A stretch of DNA of 64,000 nt. Origin: Buddleja alternifolia (Eukaryota > Streptophyta > Magnoliopsida > Lamiales > Scrophulariaceae). A program made the translations under genes and the position numbers. The stretch covers positions 35,198,814-35,262,813 of the forward strand of contig CM033392.1 of the NCBI GenBank assembly GCA_019426215.1. Reading direction: 5' to 3'. How positions within the stretch are numbered: position 1 is the stretch's first letter; each line of letters starts with the position of its first letter. The notes beneath the pieces are model-generated. The model was not told the DNA's origin, did no database searches, and was given only the letters and a program-made list of their open reading frames with translations. This document shows, in pieces, positions 1 through 11,399 of the stretch.

Positions 1-2173
1 CCACAATAATTTTAATTAATTAGGGAAAAGGGATTCCTAAACTTTTCAAATTATTAAAATACCAAATTCAATGAAATATGTATTATCTATTCCATAATTT
101 TCCTGAAAAAATACATATTCTCCAATCATTATGTTCCTTTCATCAATAGGTGACGTTTATTTTCTTATTTTTTACAATGTTGCGCATGTGATTGATGAAA
201 GAAATATAAGTAGCATTTTATTATATATTATATTATAAACAAATCTATAACACTTTAAGATAATTGAAAATTACATTGAAGAAAGTTTTTACTTTAATTT
301 TACAAATAACGACTTTATATCAAGCTGCAATCATGCAACAAGAAATAAGATATTAACAACAAATAAAATATTAAACATAGCAATTAAGTATATTTACATT
401 GCTTCGGCAAAGAATGCTTGATAAATCATCTGATACTTCATATTATGATAGAAAAATAATTAAAACATTTAATCGTATGGTTCATCGAATCATCATATAT
501 AAATGTTTTTCCCTGGTTTTGACACTCTCTTAATTGGAATAACCACCTACATGAATATGTTTAGAAAAGAGACTCATAGTGGGGTTGAAGATGCTAGAAG
601 AAGAAGGTATGAGAATTTTAAATTAAAATAGGTCAAGCTAAACAGTTAAAGGCCTTAAATTGTGATCTTTTCAATTATTTTTAAGTTTTTTAGAGGTGTC
701 GCACAATTTTTTCCAACTAATGCTGAATTTCTTATTCAATGTGATGTGATTTGTTAAGAATTAGTGATAAAATAAATTATTAAATGGAGAATTTGTCATT
801 TGTTAGAAAAGAAAATAACAGAAGGAGTAACATAAGTTGATTTTGCATTACAATTGGCATTCTAATATTTTTTTAACGTTTAGCAATCCCTTCTGTCTAA
901 TTAGTTAAAAATTATTGTGTCTTTATAGATTTGAAAACTTCATACTTCTTCAACCATAATTTTCCCCATTTACTTTGCACATTATTCGCAATACTTATTG
1001 GCTTATATGGCATTTCGTTTTCTATATTAATTATTTGGCTTTAATGTCATGTATATTGACTTTATATTATTTTTGTTATCGTGTCATTTTTCTTCGAACG
1101 GATTAAAAATCGCTATTAGTTTTTAAACTCAGCTCAATTAGTAAATTTTTTTATTACATATATACAAAAAATATATTATCGAGCTCGACTCATGTTTAGC
1201 TCGATTAAATATCCTTTGAGCTTGGTTCGCTTAACAATCAAACCAAACTCAACTCATGCATGCATAATAAAAAATATGGGCGATGTTGGGAGAAAAATAC
1301 ATTTTCATCTATCATATTTAATAAACAGGGTTATTTATGCAATTTTACTTCTCAATCTCTCTGTCATATGAACCAAACATTTGATAAATTCAAGCTGGAT
1401 AAATTGTTGGTTAAAATTCAACTTCCAATCCTACACGACAAACAGTTGATTGATCATGCTCCCTTGATAGTGAACAGTGTAATCCTTCCTCATCAATTTA
1501 ATCATTCCAATCCCATCCTTTGAACCAAACGAGTCCTTAGTGTATTGATGTCCATCCACTCAAATTACAAAACAAATGGAGTGTCATTATAAGATTTTGG
1601 AGTGTCAATAAAAATTGCATTATCTATTTATGCAACGTATAACTTTTTAATAGTGAACTATGAAAATTATTTTTTCTTTACCACTTTTCAACATAATCAA
1701 ATAAACATTTTGAAAGAAATCACTAAATTAATATATTTGCTCATTAAAAATTATCGAAATTAATACAGACACTATAAAAAATATTCTATTATTGAAAAGT
1801 GATTATTAGAAATAAAATCACTTTGTATAACTTTCTGTAAAATTTATTAAAACAATACTCAATACACAGAATCCATAATACCAACACGATTAACCGAAAT
1901 GCATAAACGTCATGAAAGAGTCACGACGCTTGTCCATGCTCTAAATTAATGATTGTCTCACTATATCCATGTATTAACGGTTGATCAGGATTTAGGAGTT
2001 GAGATAAAATCACATTTGATTACAATGTTGCCTCGTATCGATTGCAAGTCCACAAGCACTTATTATAAATATTTGGTTACGTTGCAAAAACATTCATATA
2101 TAATATCAGGAGTATAAGATATAATTTCAGAAATTTCATGAATAAAATGAACACCCAAATTTGCCTGTTCTAT

Positions 2174-2210
<37 letters not shown>

Positions 2211-3640
2211 ATTTATTTTTGATAAAGTCAATAAAATTTGTGGCTGTAAAATGAGAAATAATTATGACTAAAAAGATTTTAAAGCTCAATGACAGAAATA
2301 TGAAATTTTAAAATTGAGGCCATATTCTCAAATTCAATGACATTTTCGTTTTTTTCCCTTTAAAGGGAAAAAGAAATAAGAAGTGGATATTCCTTTTGTC
2401 ATAACTCCAGTTATGCTCGTTATCAAAATGACCAGATAAATACCCCCACGCCTTATTGGGTTATGATCACCGCACACCACTTGTGCTATAGAATAAAGGG
2501 GAATGATATTGGCACTCCATAAATTATTTTAGAAGCTCCCAAGTTTAAATTTTATATTAAAATATGACAATAATGTTCATGGAGTCTAATTATTATGTAC
2601 CTTAAAATTGAGTTACACGACTATTTTTATGTATCAAAATAAATTATTATATTCTCTTAAATATTTTATTACATATCAAATAACAAGTACATAAGTTAAA
2701 AACTGAATAGTTTTAAAATTTTATGGAATCCTAAAAGAAAGGTAAAGGAAAATTTATAGCATCATTAACAATATAATGCATGTAGCATATTAAATTCAAA
2801 AATGACAGTCGAACTTGAAAAAATCAGTTCATTTGGATTGTATATAAACACCAAACTATCACCTTTATATAACTTGTTATAGTAGACAATTTACTAGAAT
2901 ACGTTTTAGTCATTTATAAATGCTCAAATAAATTGCTCAAAAAGAAGGAAAAAAAATCGTTAGAAGTATATAATAATTTCTCAATTTGCATTCAAAGAGA
3001 CAAACTATTTATTGATTAGAATAAGAATTTACAATTTATGGCGCTCCAATATCAATCCCCTAGAATAAATATCTTATCTTAATTCACAACCAGCATAAAG
3101 CCAAGTTTGAAACTGATCCGTATTTAAAAATTCTTATAAGTTTACCAATAGACCGACTCCTTGAGGGGTGAGTTAGTAATCTTCAGTAAGTAATGAGAGT
3201 TGGTAATTACACAATACGTGAGGGATATATAAAATGAAAAATCAAATAAAAATAGAAGAAATGAAGTGTGCATTAAATGCAGACGGAACAAACGTGTCTG
3301 AGAGTGGAATTCAGCACTGGAAAATGAAGCAATTATCGTAATTTTCTTGTGCTGGTGCAAAAATGAAGATCAAATTCAGAGTGAACTTGCTTGATTGATA
3401 GCTGATGATAGGAGATCAATAAAACCAAGTCCTGGAAATAAGTAAAATCAGAAACTTAAGAACTAACCATAATTGTCGAGTCAGAGCAATTAAAAGATTT
3501 GCTTTGAACCCTCATCTTTCAACATACATACATTTTAACTTGGCACTTTAAAAACAGAGCAATTCACAATTATGAATCATGTGACGTAGCTGATGATGAT
3601 GCAGATGAGACATTCTATAAAAGGGCCTTACAACTACAAA
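1..3640. other. AT-rich intergenic DNA, no gene seen
   Basis: No open frame on either strand reads like a known protein; the few short frames (60-90 codons) have random composition. The stretch holds homopolymer and dinucleotide runs and a phrase at 1130-1260 rich in GAGCTCGA/AGCTCGAT words that recurs loosely at 5850-6010, so part is probably old dispersed repeat. I see no LTR end, PBS or tRNA. The right end (about 3640-3811) is the expected 3' untranslated region and downstream flank of the X8 gene on the minus strand. Confidence 0.6.
2175..2208. repeat. (TA)n microsatellite
   Basis: An uninterrupted TA run of about 34 bases directly visible in the sequence, followed by a T-rich stretch. 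Confidence 0.9.
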
Positions 3641-3811
3641 CGAAATCAAGTTAAAAAACAGACGTCGTGAAGAAATATCTATATAATATTTTCATTGATA
3701 AATCCAATAACCACTGATTACATATGAGAGTACATCTCCTCCCTCTACCAAAAAAGCCTTTGCTTTTGCGACATAACATACAAAAATGTGATTTGCACTC
3801 AATCAAACAAC

Positions 3812-5308
3812 TTACAAGATTAGTAGTAAGACTGCAAAGAGGAGATGAATCGTAATTGAAATCCAATCCCCATGGCGAGACGAAATTGAATTATTACTCT
3901 TCAGATCTGCACTATCTGTCACTGTCACGGGCCCATTCAAGTTGGCGTTGCCTGAGCTTATGCTGCTGCATCACCAGTTTAAACAACTCCAACATCACCA
4001 TTTCTGAAGCTAACATTCAACCAGACCCGTGGGAGGAACAATTTATGCATTGAGCTACGGCCCTAATGTGAGTTCTTTCAAATTTATTTACCCAATCATA
4101 GGTAGTGGCAGGCTAACCTTTAAAGAGGGCGGAGCTCCTGAAGAAAGCATGATGGCTTCTTCAGCACTGATATACTTAGTCTTCCCAGTGTCAATCTTCT
4201 TTTCCCACTTAATAGAACCCTTCCTTGATTACTTCAGCAATTTTCATCCTTCCTTGTTACTGGTCTATACTTAGATTCACAATCTCCGCAAATCCAGTCA
4301 TCACGAGCCTCCTCCATAAGGATTCTCATACAATACCTGAAGGATTAACCAATTACGTGTGAAGGGTAAACTATTAAGAAAACTCAAGGAAGGATTTGAG
4401 TTTACCCCATAATTGGTTAATCCTTCGGTTATTGTTTGAGAATCCTTCTTGAGGTTCTTGAGGAAGTTCGTGATGACTGGATTTGCAGAGATTGTGAATC
4501 TAAATATAGACCAATATTAAGGAAGGGAATGAATCAAGGGAGGATTCTATTACTTGGGAAAAGAAGGTTGACACTTGAAAGACTAAGTATATGAGTGCAA
4601 AAGAAGAGATCATGGTTTCTGCAGGAGCCCAGAAAGCTCCGTCCTCTTTAAAGGATAGCCTCCCACTACCTATGATTGGGTAAATAAATTAGAGAGAATT
4701 CGTATTATGGCCGTTAGCTGATTATTTAAATTAGGCTATTACAAACCAATGACACTCGTACTCCTATTTACACATACTTAACCAGACCAGACCACTATTT
4801 TCTACATCCAACACATATTGAAATTGATGTGTAAATATATATTTACCTGGATGGAAATTTGCAACCATCGTGACCTGAAAAAACAAATAAAACAACAATA
4901 AATTAGTAATTATGTAATGTAAGTAGTATTTAAGAAGAGTGAAATTGTTGAGTTGAGTGACTTACTGGGGTTGAGAGAAGTGAGAGCAGCAGTGTTGGCA
5001 AAATTACAGTTATCATCGGAGGGGCCATGTTTGTGGTAGTAATCATTGAACGCATACGACGCCGTACGCTGGAGGTCCGACCCGTCGTAGCACGGCCCGC
5101 CGTTCTGAATGGGCCCACAGTCAGCCCCGCCGGCCCCACATGTCCAATCGAGTGCAGACTCAAGTGCCGCGTCCTCGGCGTTGTTCTTAGCCACGCACCA
5201 TAGTTCCCTCGCCGGCCCCCCTCCGCTGCCGCCTTGGGCGGCGGCAACGGCGAACACGAGTGAAAAGACCAAGAAGAACAAAGGGAGGGCCCCTGACAAG
5301 ATTCCCAT
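3812..5308 (-). CDS. X8/CBM43-domain protein, putative GPI-anchored plasmodesmal callose-binding protein (PDCB-like)
   Basis: Three exons fit canonical GT-AG rules: 5308-4966, a 28-nt micro-exon 4874-4847, and 3965-3812. Together they give a 174-residue protein. Residues 1-24 are a signal peptide ending in VAAA. Residues 37-124 are an X8 domain: WCVAKNNA start, the six expected cysteines (38, 57, 64, 73, 101, 119) and the motifs GPIQNGGPCY and SYAFNDYY. The micro-exon supplies the terminal HDGCKFPS, which is how X8 domains normally end. Exon 3 gives a Ser/Asn-rich linker and a hydrophobic C-terminal tail (ISITIHLLFAVLLLIL), the usual layout of a GPI signal. X8 proteins bind beta-1,3-glucan; PDCB members act at the plasmodesmal cell wall. 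The exon 2 and 3 joins are inferred from splice signals, phase and protein logic. Without them the frame runs on 18 codons into intron 1. Intron 2 (881 bp) holds the PHD foldback. It could instead be an Ole e 10-like family member. Confidence 0.88.
4090..4327 (-). pseudogene. Decayed PHD-finger gene fragment, arm 1
   Basis: Read on the minus strand, the frame starting near 4327 gives RDDWICGDCESKYRP, the W-x-C-x-x-C end of a PHD zinc finger followed by the usual basic stretch. After a stop and a frame change it continues with KWEKKIDTGKTKYISAEEAI and MLSSG, which resembles the segment following the finger in plant PHD proteins as I recall that family. Only the last Cys pair of the finger is present and there is no start or splice context of its own. 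It is on the same strand as the X8 gene but lies in its intron. Confidence 0.65.
4450..4650 (+). pseudogene. Decayed PHD-finger gene fragment, arm 2 (inverted copy)
   Basis: The plus strand reads LEVLEEVRDDWICRDCESKY and then RPILRKG, the same PHD C-terminal CxxC region as arm 1, in opposite orientation. It then runs into frameshifts relative to the KWEKKIDTGKTKY part seen in arm 1. Different indels in the two arms show that the duplication is old or that the arms diverged after inversion. Not a functional gene. Confidence 0.62.
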
Positions 5309-5411
5309 TATTCAATTCACTGTAGAAAAAGAGAGAGAAATGAAAAATGAAGTGTGGAAAGTCGATGAGTGGTAAGAAAATGTGTGTATTAAAATACTTT
5401 TTACATCATTT

Positions 5412-5420
5412 TGCGGGTTT

Positions 5421-5436
<16 letters not shown>
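5412..5436 (-). promoter_or_regulatory. TATA-like element of the X8 gene
   Basis: On the minus strand a TATATATATAAAACCC run lies about 105-125 bp upstream of the X8 ATG, followed by a pyrimidine-rich leader (CTCTCTCTTTTTC). It abuts a GT microsatellite, so TATA-repeat length may vary between alleles. Assignment rests on position only. Confidence 0.45.

Positions 5437-5471
<35 letters not shown>
5430..5471. repeat. (GT)n microsatellite in the X8 promoter
   Basis: About 19 uninterrupted GT units adjoin the TA run. It also marks the left limit of the duplicated block A; the inverted copy ends in a matching CA run at 13672-13690. Confidence 0.92.
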
Positions 5472-5473
<2 letters not shown>

Positions 5474-6872
5474 GAAATGAAATGCGACCGTTGGGTTGGG
5501 GGGGGGGTAAATTTCACGGTGAACTGACCAGCCAAGACGAAGCAGAGATCTGAGTTGTGCAGCGTTACCGTGTTTAGAACTTTGATAAGGGGAGGGTAAA
5601 TTTCACAAAATCTGTAACCCCAAAACTCGCCCTCAATGTCCTCATCCACTTCCACTCAACTATTGAAAATTTGCTATTGGCCACATGAAATTAAACTATG
5701 GCAATTGAGACCTACTTCATTGGATTGGAAGGCCAACAAAGTTACTTGACACTCAACGTCATATCAATCACTAAAATTTCGTATGATCTGGGTTACTTAA
5801 TATATCAAATTAAATTTAAACATGATTTTATAATCAATATGTTCTAATCTCGCCTCGAGCTCAACTTAAATAGTAAAAAAATATATATAAAAATATGCAC
5901 TAAAGAAAAAGTCAAAACAACCAAATTACTTGACTCCAATTCGTATTCAACTCATTTGAGATCATTTCGATCAACGAACTAATCAAGCTCGATCACAATT
6001 TTAAATCTCGATAATAATTCATGAAAGTTTGAACAATAATTTGTTTTGCTCAACTTTTTATTTACATTTTAGTGGAATACTTGATATCACGCATCTGCAT
6101 ATCAGGGAGTGCTGAAATTTGATTGTTCTTTTGATGTTATCTTAACACAGTTGCACAATATTTGGCTTATCGTATTTAAAAAAAATGGAAAATTTACACA
6201 CAAACCCCCTAATTTATTCTGTAATTATCAAAACTTCCTCTCACTTATTGAAAATTATTAACACACCCTCTTATGTTAAGGATTTCTAACAATTACACCA
6301 TTTGTAGATTTAACACTTTTTACAATTTTACCATTGTAAACCTTACAAATAGACCCATTGAAAGGATGTGTTGGTAATTTCTAATAAATGAAGGAGAATT
6401 TTGGTTATTACTTAATAAGTGAGGGGTCTGTGTGTAATTTTCCCTAAAAAAATTGACATGAATCAGAAGGACGTTAAAAGGTAACATAACAAGTTTTAGA
6501 GGTTTCCGTGTAACTGTGCATATGTGCAAGCTCATATTTTAAGATCTTTTTTAGGCACTTTTACCCAATGCCAAATATTTAATGCATTAAGAATTATAAC
6601 TGGTAATACTATAAATTTTAAAATCTTAAATATTCTACAAATCTTATTTTCTATATTCACAATTTTTTTTTTCAAAATATTACTCTTAAAAAAAATAATT
6701 TCCAAACTAGTATTATTTAAAAAATATTTCAAATATTATTATTTTTAGAGCCACATGTATTTCCATGTGTACAAAAACTTATTTTTTTAATTCAAGATGA
6801 AGGGGGATACCCTAAATATCCAGCCCAACAAACCCGGGTCATAATTTTGAGCCACAGACTCTACTAGTTCCA
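5450..6872. repeat. Block A: upstream flank of the X8 gene, present again inverted at 12320-13690
   Basis: Reading 12320-13690 on the reverse strand reproduces this stretch with scattered substitutions and small indels. Landmarks: GGGCGAGTTTTGGGGTTACA, TTGGCCTTCCAATCCAATGA and CACACCCTCTTATGTTAAGG or their complements. Homology begins in the GT microsatellite and stops inside the SINE near 6872. No coding potential beyond random frames; AT-rich intergenic sequence with possible promoter elements of the X8 gene at its left end. Confidence 0.9.
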
Positions 6873-6990
6873 TAAAGGAGGGAAGAGCCACAACTTGTGG
6901 CGACCTGAATTTAAACTCAGGACCTCTCACAAAAAGTGGGAGGTGGATACCATTAGACCACCAGATCTTGAGTGTTTACAAAAACTTATT
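6770..6990 (-). mobile_element. tRNA-derived SINE with target-site duplication
   Basis: On the minus strand the element starts near 6969 with a tRNA-like head: box A-like TGGTCTAATGGTATC and box B-like GAGTTTAAATTCAGG, spaced as in tRNA-derived SINEs. It continues through AGAGTCTGTGGCTC and ends near 6783 in CTTGAATTAAAAAAA. The 14-bp TACAAAAACTTATT occurs immediately outside both ends (6770-6783 and 6977-6990), a good target-site duplication. Its body shares ACAAGTTGTG, AGAGTCTGTG and GGGTTTGT-GGG with the SINE at 7715-7915, so the two are related subfamilies. Confidence 0.8.
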
Positions 6991-7714
6991 AAGAATTGAT
7001 AACGATACTTCACATTTTGTTAGAGGCACTCCATTTTCATTAAACTTTCACCACGTAGACAAAAATGCCCTTTAGTCTATAAAAGTAATTTTTATCATTT
7101 TACTTGATAAACTAGTTTTATACCACTTTTTTAACTAAATGTAGAATAAGTAATCAAAATTTGATAGTTCATAATTTTAAAATGATAGATAACTACAGTA
7201 AATAATAAGTAAAAACAAAAAAAAATGTAGATATGAGTAAAACTGTAACTTATTTATTTAGAACCAAATTAGGGTAAATGTTATTTTATTTTGGATAAAA
7301 TTGATAATTATTTTTTCATTAAAGTTTTTAGAAAAATTAACTATTATCCTAGGTGGACATATTGAGTTCAACAAGACTAACTTAGTTTAATATGATCTGA
7401 TGATTTTTTTTCTTTTTAGTGTTTTTTAGGCCTTTGATGTTATATTAATTTTTAATATTCAAAAAATATAATTTTTAAATTATTATGGAGCTAATGAGCG
7501 AAACATATCATTTAACGAGTTCAATAAAATCATATCAAGGTTTGAATATTCATGGTAAGATGATTAGTCTTATTGCATTCAAGAAAAGTAGGGTTTTTTA
7601 TTTCTAAAAAGATGCTTGAGAAAAAACGTCATTTTATTTGGTATTACTTTCACAAAAAAGAATTAAAAAATATTTTTCAAAGTTTATGTAGAAGGGATTA
7701 TTCGGTTCATCCAA

Positions 7715-7915
7715 GGCTTGTTAGTCTGGTGGTATCAGTTTTCACTTTCATGTGTGAGGTTATGGGTTCAATGTCAAGCTGTCACAAGTTGTGATTTTTC
7801 TCCCTTATTTGGAGTCTTATAGAGTCTGTGTGACCGATACTTAAAAAACTATTAGCTCGGGTTTGTCGGGTCAGAGTTATCACCTTTCGTCTAGAATTTT
7901 TTTTTTTTTTTTTAA
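7715..7915 (+). mobile_element. tRNA-derived SINE (second subfamily)
   Basis: Box A-like TTAGTCTGGTGGTATCAG and box B-like GGGTTCAATGTC lie about 40 bp apart, followed by GTCACAAGTTGTG, GAGTCTGTGTGA and a GGGTTTGTCGGGTCAGAG body. It ends in TTCGTCTAGAAT plus a run of T. The layout matches the SINE at 6770-6990. I did not find a convincing target-site duplication. It is copied at 28520-28735 as part of block C2. Confidence 0.65.
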
Positions 7916-9555
7916 AAAGAATTCTATACGATACATTGAGGGGCATCATAGTCAACTTAGTTAATTTAAAAAGGATGTGGAGTGCCTTTATCAACTCTCA
8001 AACTTGTTTAGTTGGAAATTAGGTTCCCCTACTTTAATGGCCTCCATGGATACTAGTTATAATTTTTTTAATTTTGTTTTATCTTTATCCCTCTCCAAAT
8101 ATTCAATTTCTTTTGCATTATCTATTGCTTTCTCTTGTATATGGCACCAATTTCTAACTATTTATAATAATTAACATAAAATCGTATGTAAAATGTATGT
8201 TTGTATAATTTCAAACACCACATGTAGAATTGAGAAATTTTCATATTAAAGAATAAATAATAAATGAATTTAGTATTCTGATTTGTAAAGTTTAAGGAAT
8301 TAAGTGCACACATCGAGTATGCCACTATGACTAGTTAGTATAAAGTTATAAACACAAGTTTTCTTAATTGATTTACAAACTATAATACTAATGCTATACA
8401 GAAAAAAAAAATTTAAGCATAATGGTCGCATTGGTGCTTATGTTTTTGTTTTCTTAATTTTAATAAAATTAGAGTTTTTTTTTTCGGGGGAGGGGGGGGT
8501 TTGTTATTTTCCAACATCTCTCTCTCTCTCTCTAATCTTCTTCTTAAAAATATGTCCCCAATTCATTTCTTACTATCAATTTTTCTATTATGTTTGTTAA
8601 CAGTCTCTGGTATTCAAATTTTTGCTCTGAAAATGCACCATCGGTATTTCGATCCGGCCAAGTAGTGGTATTGTCGTACCATAATAATTTCCCAGGAGTG
8701 GTCCACCTGTACCGATAAACTCGATGCATCTGCCTAATTCTTTAAAATTTCTAAATTAGAGTAATTAATTCATTTATGATTTTTGTAAAATAAAAATTCT
8801 CAATATTATATGTGCTTGAAATTATGCAAACATAAATTTGAAGGGAATGTTACTTATAGTCCCTAAACTATTACGTTTGTCTCACTTACGTCCTTAAACT
8901 CAAGTTTATTACACTACAGTCCCCAAAGTAATAATTTATCTTACCTTAGCTCGTACCCTCAATAATTCTTTTACTGCTAGACTAGAACTAATGACTATGG
9001 AGAAATGGAAAAATGGGTAGGATTATTTTATCAGAGAGCTCTAATGCAGAGAAGTAGAAAGAAGATGAAAATTATGCCAAAGCATACGGAGGGGGGCAAC
9101 GTGCGATGGGGTTTAGTTTGCACCACGTACTATAGCGCCTATTACTAGAAAATTCTTTCCCTAGCAGTCTTCTATTTTTTTTTCACAATCCAAACCCCAA
9201 ATCGATTAATTAATTAGTCCACTAAGTAAATAATTAATTTTGCCTTAATTTATATAGCAAATTAAATTACAAGACCAAATTTTAGTTACTCACAACTTAA
9301 TTAATAAAATATTTTTTCAATTAATTAATTCATCAAGAATTAATTTCACCAACCAAGGTATTACACACTAGGTTAAGTGTGTGGCCCTTTAAGCTTAGTA
9401 GCGTGCTAGTAATAGGTCTTATCCCCAAAAGGCCGACCAATACCAAATTGTCTTAATTAATTATTTAATCAAATAATGATTAGGCCTTGAATTAATTCAC
9501 CATAATAATTTCAGACACATATTTGTCATGGTTCCATGTCTAGCAATGTCACCAT

Positions 9556-11340
9556 TGTTAGGTGTTATGCTCTCTATGCCATTGAGGAATTAGATTTAAG
9601 AGGGCGTTTTATTTAATTGTATGAACATTATTATTGGTTAATAAAATCCATTGAGTTTGTTCTTATAAATCTAATAGTGGCATTGAATGTATTGAACAAA
9701 CTAGGTCCTTAAGATCGAGGTGTACTCAGCACTGCATATTTGATAAGTAGGAGCACTGGTGGAGTTAAGTGCTTGATCTTATAAAGACGGTTCGCGAGTC
9801 AAAGAATCTAAATTAGGCGTTTAGATTCGACTCGTATGACACTTGCTTTGACAAGGAAAGTACTAAGTCTTACACTGATTAGATAGTGGGAGCTGATGTC
9901 ATAAATATGGTTAACGGAGTTAACATATTTAAACTCGACTCGTTATAATCCTATCACATGGGTTTTTACTCAGTGACAGTCAATGAGGAGGATTACCGTT
10001 ATAATAGTATGAGTGAACTTTAGACTTGAGGAGTGATTTACATTGTGCTCGTACCATTGAATGAGTTATTAGAGTAGTTAGGCCCAATCACCTTGTTGGT
10101 GGGGTCGACCTCGAAGTATAATACAATTGGTGTGTTCGACAATGGGAAATGGACTGCCAATAGGGGATTCACTGTCTCGAAAGTAAATGAGAAGCAACCT
10201 GTACGTCATAGGTGTTGTGAAATTAAAGTCTTTGGCCAAAACATTAATGACTGACTTATAATGGATATGAAGGGCAGTTTGGTAATTTCACATCAGTATG
10301 ATTTATTAAGTACAGTATCAAGTTTTACGAGTTTGACGTTCCATGACTCTTACTTGATCGGGTTGCGTCAGTGAAGAGTTTATACTCATATGGTATTTAT
10401 AACATAAAGGTTCGTGATGAAATAGTCATCTCGTACTTGATTGAGTTTCGGTATAGCTTCACGGGATGGTTTGGTGATAACTATATCCTTGGAATCCTCC
10501 CAATGTCAATCAAGACTAGCCTAGAGAGTCGCGCTATGTAAAGATGATATATAAATGAGTTTTACTTATTGAAGGGTATTTTGGTAATTTCACTTGGAGT
10601 GAAAATTATCAAAAGGGATAAGTATTGATTATAATAAATATATTTAATTATTGTAATTAAATTATTTCATTCAATCAATATTAATAGTATGGTATTATTA
10701 ATTTAGAAGTAATAAAGTACTATTAATAAAAAGATAATAATATTTAATTGATTACCAATTGGATTGGACTGATAATATTATTTAAATATTTAACACTGGG
10801 CTTGGAGTAAGAAAAAGTCCAGTACTCCTATCCCTAGGGTAGGATCGGCCGCCCCCTCATCTCCTTGAATCAAGGAGTAGCTTTTTATTTAAGCACAAGG
10901 TGTTTAACTAAAATCATAACTCAAGTCAATTTTTCATCTTAGAGAGTGAAAAAGAGTAAAACACAAATCCTTCTCCTTCCACATAAACCCTAAGGCACCC
11001 AACCCATTCTGAGGTAGAGGAAGTCGAGCTTCAAGATTGAAGGTCATCTTTCGCGTGATTATCTAGAGGAAGGAACGATCCGTTGCTTCTCATCAAAAAG
11101 GCTAGGCTTTTTTGGTTATCATTGAAAAAGGTAATTAGATTCCCACCTATTCTTGATATCTTTTTGTGATTACGAAATTATCAAAAACTTGAATTGAATC
11201 CGGGCTATATGAATCAATTAAAAATTTTTATCGCTGGTTCGATTCACAATAGTCATGACTACCTATACATTAATGATAATATCATACATATCTTGATTGT
11301 GATCTTCGCTTGCGTCGAATCCCTACATTATATTCTCGTC
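9556..11340 (+). mobile_element. Copia-type LTR fragment (LTR-like, plus orientation)
   Basis: It starts TGTTAGGTGTTATGCTCTCTATGCC, close in form to the start of the element 2 LTR (TGTTAG, then GCCCTC and ATGCC). It shares with that LTR a run of short phrases such as TTAGAGTAGTTAGGCCCAATCACC, GTCGACCTCGAAGTATAAT, GAATTCACTGTCTCG-like text and GAGAGTCGCGC. No gag-pol follows, so it is a solo or truncated LTR; the 3' end is uncertain. C2 holds the same start at 30375. Confidence 0.6.
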
Positions 11341-11399
11341 TGAGTTTAGAGTCAGGGTACTAATTGAACCTATAATAACTCGACTGCATTGGAACTCTA

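Larger units (their letters stand above)
4057..4712. repeat. Large imperfect inverted repeat (foldback) inside intron 2 of the X8 gene
   Basis: Positions 4057-4372 and 4398-4712 are reverse complements of one another with small indels; I estimate about 80% identity by eye. Landmarks: CCCAATCATAGGTAGTG at about 4091 pairs with CACTACCTATGATTGGG near 4663-4680, and GATTCACAATCTC near 4274 pairs with its complement near 4487. The loop is only about 25-30 nt. An RNA from either strand would form a long stem. Both arms derive from the same PHD-finger coding fragment. Confidence 0.9.

Noticed and set aside
3651..3866. 71-codon minus-strand frame starting MDFNYDSSPLCSLTTNL as a separate small gene
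   Set aside because: It overlaps exon 3 and the 3' untranslated region of the X8 gene in another frame; the X8 frame explains the region better.
4029..4274. Plus-strand 81-codon frame as a membrane protein
   Set aside because: It is antisense to the PHD-like trace in arm 1 and has no support of its own.
4910..4965. Reading the X8 gene as an intronless 132-residue protein
   Set aside because: The open frame past 4966 gives an unrelated tail; the GT donor at 4965-4964 with the 28-nt exon restores the conserved HDGCKFPS end and a GPI signal.
5347..5655. Short frames containing VCVCVC or THTHTH repeats
   Set aside because: Translations of the GT microsatellite, not genes.
6900..6970. Functional tRNA gene
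   Set aside because: Box A and B-like words are present but no cloverleaf can be drawn; poly-A-type tail and target-site duplication make it a SINE.
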